The notes under the pieces are model-generated. The model was not told where the DNA came from, made no database searches, and saw nothing but the letters and a program-made list of their open reading frames with translations. From NCBI GenBank assembly GCA_036495485.1, contig DASXMU010000282.1, positions 1 through 64,000 of the forward strand: a DNA stretch of 64,000 nucleotides, given 5' to 3'. This DNA comes from PALSA-505 sp036495485 (GTDB lineage: Bacteria > Actinomycetota > Actinomycetes > Streptosporangiales > Streptosporangiaceae). Position numbers and translations under genes: made by a program. Each line of letters begins with the position of its first letter. The stretch's first letter is position 1. Shown here piece after piece: positions 1 through 8,655 of this stretch.

Positions 1-1251
1 GCCCAGCTCCAGGGCGGTCGTGGTGGCCAGGCCGGTGATGTCGCCGTTGCGCAAGGCCTCCTCCAGCGCCCGCCGGTCCTCCCGCAGGTAACCGGACCGG
101 TAGGCCGCGACCCGGTGGCTGTGCCCGGCTGCTCCCGACTCACGCAGCGCACGGCGTGCGCCCAGGGCGACGGCCTCGGCGCCGCGCCGGGACCGCGTGA
201 ACGCCAGCGCGGGGACGGCCTCGGCCACCAGGTCGGCCAGCAGCGTGGCGGCCTCGCTCGTAGCGCTGCGCCGGACCGGCGCACCGGCCTCGCCACGTGC
301 ACTGGTGAGCGGCGGCTCCCAGAGGCCGAACGTGACCGGCCCGCACGGCGCGGCGTTCTCGGTCACCGCCTCAGCCTGCTGCCCGGTCAGCAGGAACGCG
401 CACGCGGCAGGCTCGCTGACCGTGGCGGAGGCGAGCAGGAAGAGGGGGCCCGGGCCGCCCGGTCCCGGGCTGGCCAGAGCGGGGTCGCCGTGATGCGCGG
501 CGATCCGGTGCAGCCTGCGCAGCACCTGCGCGACGTGGGAGCCGAACACCCCCCGGTAGGTGTGGCACTCGTCCACGATGATGTAGCGGAGCCGGCGGTA
601 GAACCCGTTCCACCGCGCATGCCGCGGAAGCAGCGTCTGGTGCAGCATGTCCGGGGTGGTCAGCAGGTAGTTGGCGTGAGAGCGGGCCCAGTCCCGGGCC
701 GGCATGGGCGTGTCGCCGTCCACCACGGCGGCCCGGATGCCCGGCACGGCGAGCTCGCTGATCACCCGCAGCTGGTCGGCGGCCAGGGCCCGGGTCGGCG
801 CCAGGTACAGCGCGGTACCGCCCTCCAGGATCCCGGTGAGAGCCGGCAGCAGGTACCCCAGCGACTTCCCGGAGGCCGCCGGCGTGGAGATGATGACGTG
901 CCGGCCGTCCAGCGCGCAGCCGGCCATCGCGGCCTGATGGGCCCACGGGGCCGGCACCCCGCGCCGCGAGAACGCCTCGGTGATCGCGGCGGGCACCCAT
1001 CCGGGCCAGGCGGCCCGCTGCCCAGCGTGAGCGGGGATGTACTCTACGTGGATCAGCCGGCCCGACCGGGCACCGTGGCGCAGCACAAGGTCTGCAGGGG
1101 AGGCCGCCGCGAGCTGGGTGGGCCGGCCTGGCCCGGCGGGGTACGAGGCAGCCGGGCCTGGTATTTGCGGGGCCGGTTCCAGCGGACCGGGTCCTGCCGG
1201 ACCAGGCCGGACCGGAGGCTCGCCGGGAACGAGCGGAGTGAGCGCAGTCAT
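1..1251 (-). CDS. DEXH-box helicase, MrfA/YprA-like (3' end outside window)
   Basis: N-terminal 417 codons of a superfamily 2 helicase; the C-terminus runs off the left edge. Residues 1-60 are a Pro/Ala/Gly-rich tail. A Walker A-like motif TPAASGKS lies at 123-130, TTPDMLH follows, and the Walker B box is IIVDECHTYRGVFGSH (DECH at 227-230). An SATVSEP motif III comes near 272. The run HTYRGVFGSHVAQVLRRL is typical of the DUF1998-type MrfA/Hrq1 DNA-repair helicases. The ATG at 1251 opens the only frame carrying these motifs. It is divergent from bldG, the arrangement I recall from Streptomyces. The DNA-repair role is a family inference. Confidence 0.85.
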   Translation of the reverse strand, partial: MTALTPLVPGEPPVRPGPAGPGPLEPAPQIPGPAASYPAGPGRPTQLAAASPADLVLRHGARSGRLIHVEYIPAHAGQRAAWPGWVPAAITEAFSRRGVPAPWAHQAAMAGCALDGRHVIISTPAASGKSLGYLLPALTGILEGGTALYLAPTRALAADQLRVISELAVPGIRAAVVDGDTPMPARDWARSHANYLLTTPDMLHQTLLPRHARWNGFYRRLRYIIVDECHTYRGVFGSHVAQVLRRLHRIAAHHGDPALASPGPGGPGPLFLLASATVSEPAACAFLLTGQQAEAVTENAAPCGPVTFGLWEPPLTSARGEAGAPVRRSATSEAATLLADLVAEAVPALAFTRSRRGAEAVALGARRALRESGAAGHSHRVAAYRSGYLREDRRALEEALRNGDITGLATTTALELG

Positions 1252-1422
1252 TGGCTCCCAGTGTGACATCTGTACGCGAGGTGCCTCGAAGCGTGAACTC
1301 GTGTAGACATGACCTCAGAGCGTGGTTGAATGCGCGGCGGGACCAGTTGCCCTCCCCGGAGGGCGCTGCGCTGCCGCTCGGATCGCCCGGACAGACGAAG
1401 GCTGTATGGCGCTGGAGGATTT

Positions 1423-1773
1423 GTGGACCTGAAGCTTGACCACCACACCAGGGATGGGATCGAGGTCGTCGACGTCGAGGGCGAGATCGACGTCTACACC
1501 GCGCCACGGCTGCGCGAGCTGCTCATCGAACTGGTCAACAACGGGCACTACCAGCTCGTGGTGAACATGGAGAAGGTTGAGTTCCTCGACTCGACCGGGC
1601 TCGGTGTGCTCGTGGGCGGCCTCAAGCGGGTTCGGGCTCACGACGGTTCGCTCGACCTCGTCTGCCGGCAGGAGCGGATACTCAAGATCTTCCGGATCAC
1701 TGGGCTCACCAAGGTCTTCGGCATCCATGACACGGTCGAGGAAGCCATCAAGGCCAGGAAGTCAGAGAAGTAA
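1423..1773 (+). CDS. bldG: Anti-sigma factor antagonist (BldG-type STAS protein)
   Basis: A 116-residue single STAS domain protein. The GTG start at 1423 is chosen because GGAGG (1414-1418) sits four bases upstream and the protein then begins MDLKLDHH, as BldG does; the open frame starts further upstream. The phosphorylation motif FLDSTGLGVLVGG places the target serine at residue 57. Known BldG proteins release sigma factors by binding anti-sigma kinases and control development and stress in Streptomyces. The adjacent downstream gene is its probable kinase partner, 30 bp away, so the two are likely co-transcribed. Confidence 0.93.
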   Translation: MDLKLDHHTRDGIEVVDVEGEIDVYTAPRLRELLIELVNNGHYQLVVNMEKVEFLDSTGLGVLVGGLKRVRAHDGSLDLVCRQERILKIFRITGLTKVFGIHDTVEEAIKARKSEK

Positions 1774-1803
1774 CTCCAAGACCCCAGGCGGGCTGGCTCC
1801 GAG

Positions 1804-2397
1804 ATGGCAATGGTGGAAGTCACCTTCACCCCGCTGCCAGCGCACGTCCGCACGGCGCGGCTTGTCGCTGTGGCCGTCGCCAGGCGCAGCGGGGTTGCCG
1901 AGACCCTGCTTGACGAGGTCCGGCTGGCGGTCGGCGAGGCATGCTCGCGCGCCGTGGAAGCGCACCGGCAGTACTGCCCGGCCGAGCCGGTCAAGATCGA
2001 GCTGACCGAATCCGGTGGCCGTTTCGAGGTCGTGGTGACCGACTCGGCTCCTGCTGGGCCCGGCGTGCCGCCCGCGGAGATGGCCGGTGTCAAGGACATC
2101 GCCAACGGCATTCCCGTGCCGGGGGAAGCAGGGGCGCCCGTCCGGCCGGCTGCCGCGTCCGCCGCCCAGGGCAGCGGCCCCGGCGACACCGCTTCTGGCA
2201 GTGCCGCCACTGGCAGTGCCGCCTCTGGTGATGACACCGGCGAGGTGCACGTCCCGCCGGTCAACGGCCAGAGCGGGCTGCAGGACGGATTCGGGCTCGC
2301 CGTGATCGCGGAACTGGCCGACGACGTGAAGATTTCCAGGACCCCGGCTGGTATCAGCGTTGCGATGAGCTGGCCGTCGTCCGCTGGTGAGCGGTAG
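1804..2397 (+). CDS. Anti-sigma regulatory factor, GHKL ATPase (RsbW/SCO3548-like)
   Basis: 197 residues. The N-box LLDEVRLAVGEACSRAV lies near 36-51 and a G-box-like DGFGLAVIAELADDV at 161-175, consistent with the HATPase_c_2 fold of RsbW-type serine kinases. Between them, residues about 105-155 are an insertion of low-complexity Ala/Gly/Ser, including imperfect SGSAATGSAASG repeats, so the ATP lid is unusual. It follows bldG directly, and the pair forms a partner-switch module. Whether it still binds ATP cannot be judged from sequence. The start could be the ATG at 1804 or the second ATG at 1810. Confidence 0.85.
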   Translation: MAMVEVTFTPLPAHVRTARLVAVAVARRSGVAETLLDEVRLAVGEACSRAVEAHRQYCPAEPVKIELTESGGRFEVVVTDSAPAGPGVPPAEMAGVKDIANGIPVPGEAGAPVRPAAASAAQGSGPGDTASGSAATGSAASGDDTGEVHVPPVNGQSGLQDGFGLAVIAELADDVKISRTPAGISVAMSWPSSAGER

Positions 2398-2642
2398 CAG
2401 CGTCTGACCGCTAAGTTAGCTCACCATCATTTCTTGGTCTCCCTATTGTAACGAAAGCATCGCGATACGGTTAGAACGCGCCCCTGTTTCACCATGTGGG
2501 TGCCTGTCTGCATAGACTCCCGCCACTGCTCGTGGCACTACAGGCGCCTGTCTGGCGCGTGGTGCTCGCTCGGGCGCACGGCGATTCCCCCAGCCGATCG
2601 GCATGCGTGTGGGATCCCCTGTGCCCCTGTCAAGGAGGACGG

Positions 2643-4952
2643 ATGTTCAGGCACAACCTCGCTTCGTCCGCGGGGGTCGCCCTGCACGGCGGCAACCTCA
2701 CCTGGGTGGTCGTCGTCGCAGTGGTCGCCCTGCTGGCGCTGGTGGTGGCCGGCTGGCTGGTACGTGAGGTGCTGGCTGCCAGCCAGGGCAGCCAGAAGAT
2801 GCAGGAGATCTCGCGGGCCGTCCAGGAGGGCGCTGCCGCTTACCTGAAGCGTCAGTTCAGGACCCTGGGTGTCTTCGTGGTCCTGATCTTTTTCGTGCTT
2901 TTGCTGCTGCCGGCTCATGGTGAGGCCGTGCGGTGGGGGCGTAGTGCATTCTTCCTGGTCGGCGCCCTGTTCTCGGCGCTGACCGGGTTTACCGGGATGT
3001 CGCTGACGGTCCGTGGCAACGTGCGGGTGGCCGCAGCGGCCAAGGAGAGCGGCGAGCAGCAGGCGATGCGGATCGCGTTCCGCACCGGTGGTGTGGCCGG
3101 GATGTTCACGGTTGGCCTGGGCCTGTTCGGAGCGGCGCTCGTGGTGTTCGTCTACAAGGGCAACGCGCCGAACGTGCTGGAGGGTTTTGGCTTCGGCGCC
3201 GCGCTGCTGGCCATGTTCATGCGTGTCGGCGGCGGTATCTACACCAAGGCGGCCGATGTCGGCGCGGACCTGGTCGGCAAGGTGGAGAAGAACATCCCCG
3301 AGGACGACCCGCGCAACGCCGCCACGATCGCCGACAACGTCGGCGACAACGTGGGTGACTGCGCCGGCATGGCCGCCGACCTGTTCGAGTCGTACTCGGT
3401 GATGCTGGTTGCCTCGCTGATCCTGGGCAAGGTCGCGTTCGGCAACGACGGTCTGGTCTTCCCGCTGATCGTTCCCATGATCGGCGTGATCACCGCGGTG
3501 ATCGGCATCTTCGTCGTGGCGCCCCGCAAGGGCGACCGCAGCGGGATGACCGCGATCAACCGCGGCTTCTTCGTCTCCGCGGTCATCTCCGCCATCGGTG
3601 TGGCGATCGCGGCGTTCACCTACCTGCCGGCTCACTTCAGCGGCCTGAAGGGCGTCACCGACCATGCCATCCTGACCCACAAGGGCAGCCCGCAGTGGCT
3701 GGCCCTGGGGGCGGTGCTCATCGGCCTGGTGCTGGCCAGCGCCATCCAGCTGCTCACCGGGTACTACACCGAGACCAACCGCAAGCCGGTGCGGGAGATC
3801 GGGCAGAGCTCGGAGACCGGGGCGGCCACCGTCATCTTGTCCGGCATCGCGTCGGGGATGGAGTCCAGCGTCTACTCGGCGCTGCTGATCGGCGGGGCTG
3901 TCTTCGGCGCGTTCCTGCTGGGCACCGGCAACGCCACCGTCGCCCTGTTCGCCGTGGCGCTGGCCGGCACCGGCCTGCTGACCACGGTCGGCGTGATCGT
4001 GTCGATGGACTCCTTCGGCCCGGTCACCGACAACGCCCAGGGTGTCGCGGAGATGTCGGGTGAGTTCGAGGGTGAGGCGGCGCAGTCGCTGACCCGGCTG
4101 GACGCCATCGGCAACACCACCAAGGCGATCACCAAGGGCATCGCGATCGCGACCGCCGTGCTGGCGGCGACCGCGCTGTTCGGCTCGTTCCGCACCGCGG
4201 TCGAGACCGCGCTGGGCAAGAGCGCCGGCTCGTTCAGCCTGTCGGTGGACAAGCCCAACGTGCTGGTCGGTGTGATCATCGGCGCCGCGGTGGTGTTCAT
4301 GTTCTCCAGCCTGCTGATCATGGCGGTGGGCCGGGCCGCGCAGCGGGTCGTGTTCGAGGTCCGTGAGCAGTTCCGGCTGCACCCAGGGATCATGGACTTC
4401 ACCGAGAAGCCCGAGTACGGCCGGGTGGTGGACATCTGCACCGCGGACTCGCTGCGCGAGCTGGCCACCCCTGGCCTGCTGGCGATCCTCACCCCGATCG
4501 CGGTGGGCTTCGCCATCGGCTACGCGCCGCTGGGCTCCTACCTGGCCGGCGCGATCGCGGCCGGTGTGCTGATGGCCGTGTTCCTGGCCAACTCCGGTGG
4601 CGCATGGGACAACGCGAAGAAGCTGGTCGAGGACGGCAACCACGGTGGCAAGGGCTCGGAGGCACACGCCGCCACCGTCATCGGCGACACCGTGGGCGAC
4701 CCGTTCAAGGACACCGCGGGCCCGGCCATCAACCCGCTGATCAAGGTGATGAACCTGGTCGCGCTGCTGATCGCCCCCAGCGTGGTGACCTACAGCCACA
4801 ACGATGGGCTGCGGGCTGGCGTGTCGGCCGCCGCGGTCATCATCATCATCGCCGCCATCGTCATCTCCAAGCGCCGCTCGGCCAGCCAGGTCACCGAAGG
4901 CCCCGCCGATGGTACCCAGGCCGTCACGCCCGACGCACCGGCGCGCGCCTGA
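2643..4952 (+). CDS. hppA: K+-independent proton-translocating pyrophosphatase
   Basis: 769 residues and about 16 membrane segments. The enzyme couples PPi hydrolysis to proton export across the plasma membrane. PPi/Mg sites are evident: AADVGADLVGKVE at 203-215 and DDPRNAATIADNVGDNVGDCAG from 221, plus a C-terminal DNAKK and GDTVGDPFKDTAGPAINPL. Lys494 in GNTTKA is the residue that distinguishes K+-independent from K+-dependent (Ala) enzymes. The ATG at 2643 is preceded by AAGGAGGA; the frame is open 49 codons further upstream but without membrane-protein character. It follows the bldG pair after a 245-bp gap that probably holds its promoter. Confidence 0.96.
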   Translation: MFRHNLASSAGVALHGGNLTWVVVVAVVALLALVVAGWLVREVLAASQGSQKMQEISRAVQEGAAAYLKRQFRTLGVFVVLIFFVLLLLPAHGEAVRWGRSAFFLVGALFSALTGFTGMSLTVRGNVRVAAAAKESGEQQAMRIAFRTGGVAGMFTVGLGLFGAALVVFVYKGNAPNVLEGFGFGAALLAMFMRVGGGIYTKAADVGADLVGKVEKNIPEDDPRNAATIADNVGDNVGDCAGMAADLFESYSVMLVASLILGKVAFGNDGLVFPLIVPMIGVITAVIGIFVVAPRKGDRSGMTAINRGFFVSAVISAIGVAIAAFTYLPAHFSGLKGVTDHAILTHKGSPQWLALGAVLIGLVLASAIQLLTGYYTETNRKPVREIGQSSETGAATVILSGIASGMESSVYSALLIGGAVFGAFLLGTGNATVALFAVALAGTGLLTTVGVIVSMDSFGPVTDNAQGVAEMSGEFEGEAAQSLTRLDAIGNTTKAITKGIAIATAVLAATALFGSFRTAVETALGKSAGSFSLSVDKPNVLVGVIIGAAVVFMFSSLLIMAVGRAAQRVVFEVREQFRLHPGIMDFTEKPEYGRVVDICTADSLRELATPGLLAILTPIAVGFAIGYAPLGSYLAGAIAAGVLMAVFLANSGGAWDNAKKLVEDGNHGGKGSEAHAATVIGDTVGDPFKDTAGPAINPLIKVMNLVALLIAPSVVTYSHNDGLRAGVSAAAVIIIIAAIVISKRRSASQVTEGPADGTQAVTPDAPARA

Positions 4953-4973
4953 ACCACGTACAGCAATCCAGAG

Positions 4974-5010
4974 GAGGGGTCCCGGCCGCCAGACGCGGCC
5001 GCGGCCCCTC
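4974..5010 (+). terminator. Intrinsic terminator after hppA
   Basis: A 16-bp stem with two mismatches (4974-4989 against 4995-5010) closes a CAGAC loop, 21 bases after the hppA stop. The T-tract is weak (CTGTCAT), as is common in actinobacteria. It also marks the last clearly chromosomal sequence before the island. Confidence 0.6.
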
Positions 5011-5364
5011 CCTGTCATGGAGGACGGGTTTCCCGTGAATTGTCAAACCCTCTGAGGTCGGCACGGCTGCATCACGCCTCTGATCAGCTATGAACTTCTA
5101 GAGCACAGTTTTTAGAACACGTGAGCGCGCTCGTCAGGATACGCATTATGTCTGGTTTTGCCGGGTTGCCTCCGGTGGTATCCCTGACTTTGGTCTGACT
5201 CGGGGCAGCGGCTTGCCTCGCGCGCGTGAGAGCCGCCTTAGTCACGGAGGGTTGTCTCACCGGTAGTGCCACCTCGCGCGCGGGCATGTGCGTCTGCACG
5301 CGTTGGGGCCACACACGCGCCGTGAGACGAGACAATGAGACGATCACACAGCGTGACTACTGAT

Positions 5365-5442
5365 TGTCTACGTCTACGTCTAGTGCTCACGCGCGTCTGC
5401 ACTCGGTGGCGTGGATGCGTAGACGTAGACAAACACGTAGAC
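5365..5442. repeat. GTAGAC hexamer array with a 15-bp dyad
   Basis: TTGTCTACGTCTACG (5365-5379) is repeated perfectly inverted at 5418-5432, with a further GTAGAC at 5437-5442 followed by AA. Within each arm the hexamers are head to tail. The size and symmetry resemble a regulator or recombination-protein binding array rather than a terminator, because the arms are 38 bp apart. A weaker GAGAC-type cluster lies at 5322-5347 and a related GTGGAC array lies before xis. Confidence 0.7.
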
Positions 5443-5471
5443 AATTACGCAAGGTAGCCGATTTCGGTTCG

Positions 5472-5554
5472 TTGTGCACGTGCACGTGCAAACCGCGAGA
5501 GTGCCCCTAACGCGTGCAGACGCGTGCGCCCGCGCGAGGCGTGCACGTGCACAA
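5472..5554. repeat. TGCACGTGCA dyad upstream of the island regulator
   Basis: TTGTGCACGTGCAC (5472-5485) recurs perfectly inverted at 5541-5554. Each arm is itself largely palindromic. The inner 55 bp is rich in GCGTGC motifs. The array ends about 70 bp before the start codon at 5623, a position suited to an operator for autoregulation. Function is inferred. Confidence 0.65.
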
Positions 5555-5622
5555 ACTGCCTGGTGCTGGGCGTTTTTGGCGTAGGCTGGGCGAGAGGCCG
5601 CATGGAAGGCAGGGAGGGTGTG

Positions 5623-7176
5623 ATGAGCGCGGCGAATGGCAGTGGCCGCAATTGCGCAGGCTGCGGTTTGCCATTGAGCCGGTATAACACCGATGATCGC
5701 TGTCAATCGTGCCTGCGCTCGGGAATGCCATCACGGCGTCCGGAGCGGCGACGTCGGCGGGTACCGGATTATCTTCCGGATGAAGTGCTGGCCCGTTCTG
5801 ATTTCCAGGATGCCTGCGCTCGGCATGATTTCGGTGCGATGTTTTTGATTATGCGTGAGTACCATGATCAAGGTTGGACGTTCAGTCATATTGGTCGCCG
5901 GTGTGGGATAACTCCTAGTAATATCAGGTTTTACACGAATGGTGGCAGACAGCCGGAAAGCGTCTATGTAATAGAGCGGGTTTCTGACGGTCTCCATATT
6001 CCAGGTGACGTGTTGAGGATCGGCCGCCGTCCATGGGAAACCGAAAGTACAACTGAAACAAAGTTGTTGTCTCTTTCTGATGCTGGTGTGATGCCCTGGA
6101 CGGTTGAGGGTACACTGTTGAGCGCGTGCGAGGCATCGGAGGTTGACTCTGTGGATCGACGATCATTCTTGTTTCTAACTGGAACCGCGTTCACAGTACC
6201 AGCGCATGATTGGCTTATAGCACACCCTGTATCCGATGTATCGCGTTCCGTCGGCCGGGCGATCGAGCCGAAACACGTGGATTCCCTGGATGAAATTACC
6301 GGCACGCTTCGCCATATGGACGACCAAATGGGCGGGGGTTCACTAATTGATGTCGTGCACGCACAGGCCGGATATGTCATTAACCTCATACGGGTGGGCC
6401 AGTATACCGATTCAACCGGGCGCCGCCTTCACGGAACGCTTGGTGAATTGCTCCGCCTTGGCGGTTGGGTTGGTTTTGACAATGGTGACCAAGTGCGCGC
6501 GCAACGTTCATGGATCGCGGCACTTCATGCCGCTCATACCGCTGGCGATACGGCGCTTGGTGCAAATGTAATCGGGTTTATGGCTGAGCAGGCATGGGGC
6601 GTAGGAAAGCTGGATGACGCTGCCCGGCTGGCGAGTACGGCAGTGACAGGGTATAAAGGCAGCAGCCCACGAGTATCATCTATATTGCGCATGAGGGCAG
6701 CCCGTGCACACGCAATGCTGGGGGATACCTCGGATTGTCGGGCAGCTATTGACGGCGCCTATGACGCTTTCCGCAACTCACCACCAGAACAGGGTGAGCC
6801 TGCCTGGTCATACTGGATGGATGAGACAAGTCTCAACGAGCAGATCGGAAAATGCTTTCTCTACTTGGGCGACTACCCGGCTGCGAGTCATCATCTTGAA
6901 ATGTCGCTGCACAGCAACAATTGGCAGGGCTCTTATGTCCGCGACGGAGTATCAGTGCTGATCGCATTGGCAAATACCCATGTACAGGCAGGCGACCCAG
7001 AGCAGGCGTGCGCGGTTGCTGAGAAGGCAGTCAGCGTTTTGTCTGGCCAGGTCGATTCTCCGCGCCTTACCACAAAGGTCAGGCGCCTGTGTGAGGATTT
7101 GAAGCCATACCAGAAGGTCTCAGCGGTTCGGGAACTCGGCGAGAAGATCGATAATCTCTCCGCCGAATTACGTTAA
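5623..7176 (+). CDS. Island regulator: zinc-ribbon, HTH and TPR-like domains
   Basis: 517 residues. The ATG at 5623 has GGGAGGG (5612-5618) four bases upstream; the frame is open further back to 5524. C11, C14, C27 and C30 form a CxxC...CxxC zinc ribbon. Residues about 68-125 (WTFSHIGRRCGITPSNIRFYTNG, ending GRRPWE) look like a helix-turn-helix. The remainder, with DRRSFLFLTGTAF and helical repeats in the C-terminal half, resembles the TPR-bearing regulators common in Streptomyces. Codon use is visibly less GC-biased than the flanks, and the last leucine codon is TTA. It is likely the controller of the island, with the dyads upstream as candidate operators. No catalytic function is suggested. 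Confidence 0.7.
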   Translation: MSAANGSGRNCAGCGLPLSRYNTDDRCQSCLRSGMPSRRPERRRRRVPDYLPDEVLARSDFQDACARHDFGAMFLIMREYHDQGWTFSHIGRRCGITPSNIRFYTNGGRQPESVYVIERVSDGLHIPGDVLRIGRRPWETESTTETKLLSLSDAGVMPWTVEGTLLSACEASEVDSVDRRSFLFLTGTAFTVPAHDWLIAHPVSDVSRSVGRAIEPKHVDSLDEITGTLRHMDDQMGGGSLIDVVHAQAGYVINLIRVGQYTDSTGRRLHGTLGELLRLGGWVGFDNGDQVRAQRSWIAALHAAHTAGDTALGANVIGFMAEQAWGVGKLDDAARLASTAVTGYKGSSPRVSSILRMRAARAHAMLGDTSDCRAAIDGAYDAFRNSPPEQGEPAWSYWMDETSLNEQIGKCFLYLGDYPAASHHLEMSLHSNNWQGSYVRDGVSVLIALANTHVQAGDPEQACAVAEKAVSVLSGQVDSPRLTTKVRRLCEDLKPYQKVSAVRELGEKIDNLSAELR

Positions 7177-7342
7177 CCGGAAGCGCTGTTCGACTAGCCC
7201 TCATATGGTCGCTCGGCTATGATCTTTTGCTCGGCTGTCTTGTTACTGACGGGTTTACTCTCGGAGAGCCCTACGGGTGAGCTTTTGTTCTGCGCTTGCC
7301 TGCTCCCATATGTTTGACATCGTTATGGGAGGGGTGCATGAA

Positions 7343-7669
7343 GTGAACGGAGTTCAGCGGTACACGCCGGATGAAGCGCTGTCTCTTATATGCGGAAAGC
7401 TGGAGACGGCCGGACTTCAGGTCCGCAAGCTTTGTCATGGCGATAAGCTGACTGAAGTAGAGGTCACGAATCCGGCCAGCGCTGAACGCGGCGACATGAG
7501 CATTAATCATGACGGTTTCGTCACGTGGGAACATATGGCCCCGATCGTTGATGACAAGGGCATCGGTGAAATCGTTGATGTCATGAAAGTTCTTCTGGCG
7601 GTCACTACGCCAAGTGAAATGAGTGACCATGAAAACCAGCCGCCGTCGGCTCTTCGCCAGGAATGCTGA
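7343..7669 (+). CDS. Unknown protein, single copy of an island-specific domain
   Basis: 108 residues, no signal peptide or membrane segment. The GTG at 7343 has GGGAGGGG at 7327-7334; an ATG at 7325 overlaps that ribosome site and is less likely. I do not recognise the family. The region EVEVTNPASAERGDMSINHD...VTWEHMAP aligns with two places in the next protein (LTITNAP...YDCGSVTCDYFPW and VAITNPEQPGRGI...DDGSIWWE), so the two genes share a domain. A compact alpha/beta fold of about 90 residues is suggested. It lies downstream of the regulator in the same direction, 166 bp away. Confidence 0.6.
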   Translation: MNGVQRYTPDEALSLICGKLETAGLQVRKLCHGDKLTEVEVTNPASAERGDMSINHDGFVTWEHMAPIVDDKGIGEIVDVMKVLLAVTTPSEMSDHENQPPSALRQEC

Positions 7670-7728
7670 ATCAGCTAGCACTGCCGGGGGAGACAGTCAG
7701 GCCATTAGGGGTAGCGGGAAGGAATAAT

Positions 7729-8331
7729 ATGACCATGACGCTTGACAATGACGCCGGAATTGACGTCACCGACATCACACCCGGCGGGCTGATCAATGAG
7801 ATAAGTGAGATGCTGGCGCAGCAGGGATTTGATGCTCGCAGGTCGGACAGTGAGGGCAGCAGTCGGCTGACCATAACCAATGCGCCGAAAGGGCGCTGTG
7901 AGATTGATATCTACGACTGTGGGTCGGTGACCTGCGACTACTTCCCATGGGCTGGTGAGCGCGCTTCTCCAGCGGATATCATCCGAGCCGTTCTGCGCCT
8001 GCTGGCCGTTCCCCAGGACGGGCTTGCCGACGATCACGTGGAACTGCATCCGGGAATCACTCTGAAAAGTGTGGTCGGCCGCGCGATGAGAGCTAAAGGA
8101 TTGAAGGTGGATCTGTGGCTGTCAGCGGACGAAATAGATTTCAGCGTGTATGCGGAGGTCGCGATCACCAACCCGGAACAGCCCGGCCGGGGGATCGTCT
8201 GTGTCGCCGATGACGGCAGTATCTGGTGGGAATGCCATGTGGATGAACTCACCGGGCACGCACGGGGAATCGCCGTGACGCTGACCGATATGCTTGTCCC
8301 GCCCGTTTCCCCTGCCGGTATATCCACATAA
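7729..8331 (+). CDS. Unknown protein, tandem duplication of the same domain
   Basis: 200 residues. The ATG at 7729 follows GGAAGGA at 7717-7723; the frame is open from 7663, overlapping the previous gene. Residues about 12-100 and 108-195 are two divergent copies of the domain found alone in the preceding gene, each with an (I/V)TN(P/A) turn, a basic residue, an acidic Asp-Gly hairpin and a terminal helix ending in LL or ML. No known catalytic motif is apparent. Its stop lies 46 bp before the first of three matching hairpins. Confidence 0.6.
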   Translation: MTMTLDNDAGIDVTDITPGGLINEISEMLAQQGFDARRSDSEGSSRLTITNAPKGRCEIDIYDCGSVTCDYFPWAGERASPADIIRAVLRLLAVPQDGLADDHVELHPGITLKSVVGRAMRAKGLKVDLWLSADEIDFSVYAEVAITNPEQPGRGIVCVADDGSIWWECHVDELTGHARGIAVTLTDMLVPPVSPAGIST

Positions 8332-8376
8332 TCCCGCTCCCAGGGAGAACGAAGTGCCCGAATTTGGGAATAGGCC

Positions 8377-8421
8377 CCGGCCCGCACCATGGTTGGTCGC
8401 CCACGAATTGGTGCGGGCCGG
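8377..8421. repeat. Hairpin 1 of three with shared arms
   Basis: A perfect 13-bp stem CCGGCCCGCACCA (8377-8389) pairs with 8409-8421 around a 19-base loop that itself holds ACCATGGTTGGT. There is no T-run after it. It lies 46 bp downstream of the duplicated-domain gene and could terminate it, but two more hairpins with almost the same arms follow. Confidence 0.75.
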
Positions 8422-8481
8422 TTTCTCCTGGGAGGTTTGTGAGATGAAAGCTAGCGTCACGTGGATAAACACGATAAGGCT

Positions 8482-8562
8482 CCCCGGCCCGCGCCCGTGC
8501 GTGGCCTTGGCTCCACAGCGACGGCCACGTCGGCAGCAGCATGCAGGTGGCGCGGGCCGGGG
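8482..8562. repeat. Hairpin 2 of three, with a nested stem
   Basis: A 14-bp perfect outer stem pairs CCCCGGCCCGCGCC (8482-8495) with 8549-8562. Inside it, CGTGGCC (8500-8506) pairs with 8523-8529, giving a branched or extended rod. The arm differs from hairpins 1 and 3 at one internal base (GCGCC for GCACC), and the opposite arm carries the matching change. Confidence 0.75.
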
Positions 8563-8655
8563 CCGACCCGGAAGGCTGCGTCACTGTGTGGCCGGAAGAA
8601 ATCCAGGCATGCGGAATAACTGGACATGAGCGTGCGTCACTGACGCTCTGAAACG

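Larger units (their letters stand above)
5011..5622. other. Repeat-rich non-coding left end of the island
   Basis: No convincing gene is present; the short open frames on both strands lack ribosome sites. Composition changes here, with more A/T than the flanks. It holds GAGAC repeats at 5322-5347, a GTAGAC dyad array at 5365-5442, a TGCACGTGCA dyad at 5472-5554 and the promoter region of the downstream regulator. The left attachment site should lie within it, but I could not identify a convincing direct repeat with the sequence beyond the integrase. Confidence 0.5.

Noticed and set aside
1..1251. Plus-strand 383-codon frame at 115-1266
   Set aside because: It is a shadow of the helicase, whose minus-strand frame has all expected motifs.
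2538..5018. 826-codon frame antisense to hppA
   Set aside because: It is a GC-bias shadow; the hppA frame has full family conservation.
5025..5041. ACGGGT...CCCGTGAA near hppA resembling the sequence at 10702-10717, as a possible attachment-site repeat
   Set aside because: The two copies differ by a two-base insertion and are themselves short palindromes; a core site should be identical.
8444..8629. 61-codon frame behind GGGAGG within the hairpin region
   Set aside because: It runs through the second hairpin, has erratic composition and no recognisable protein character.
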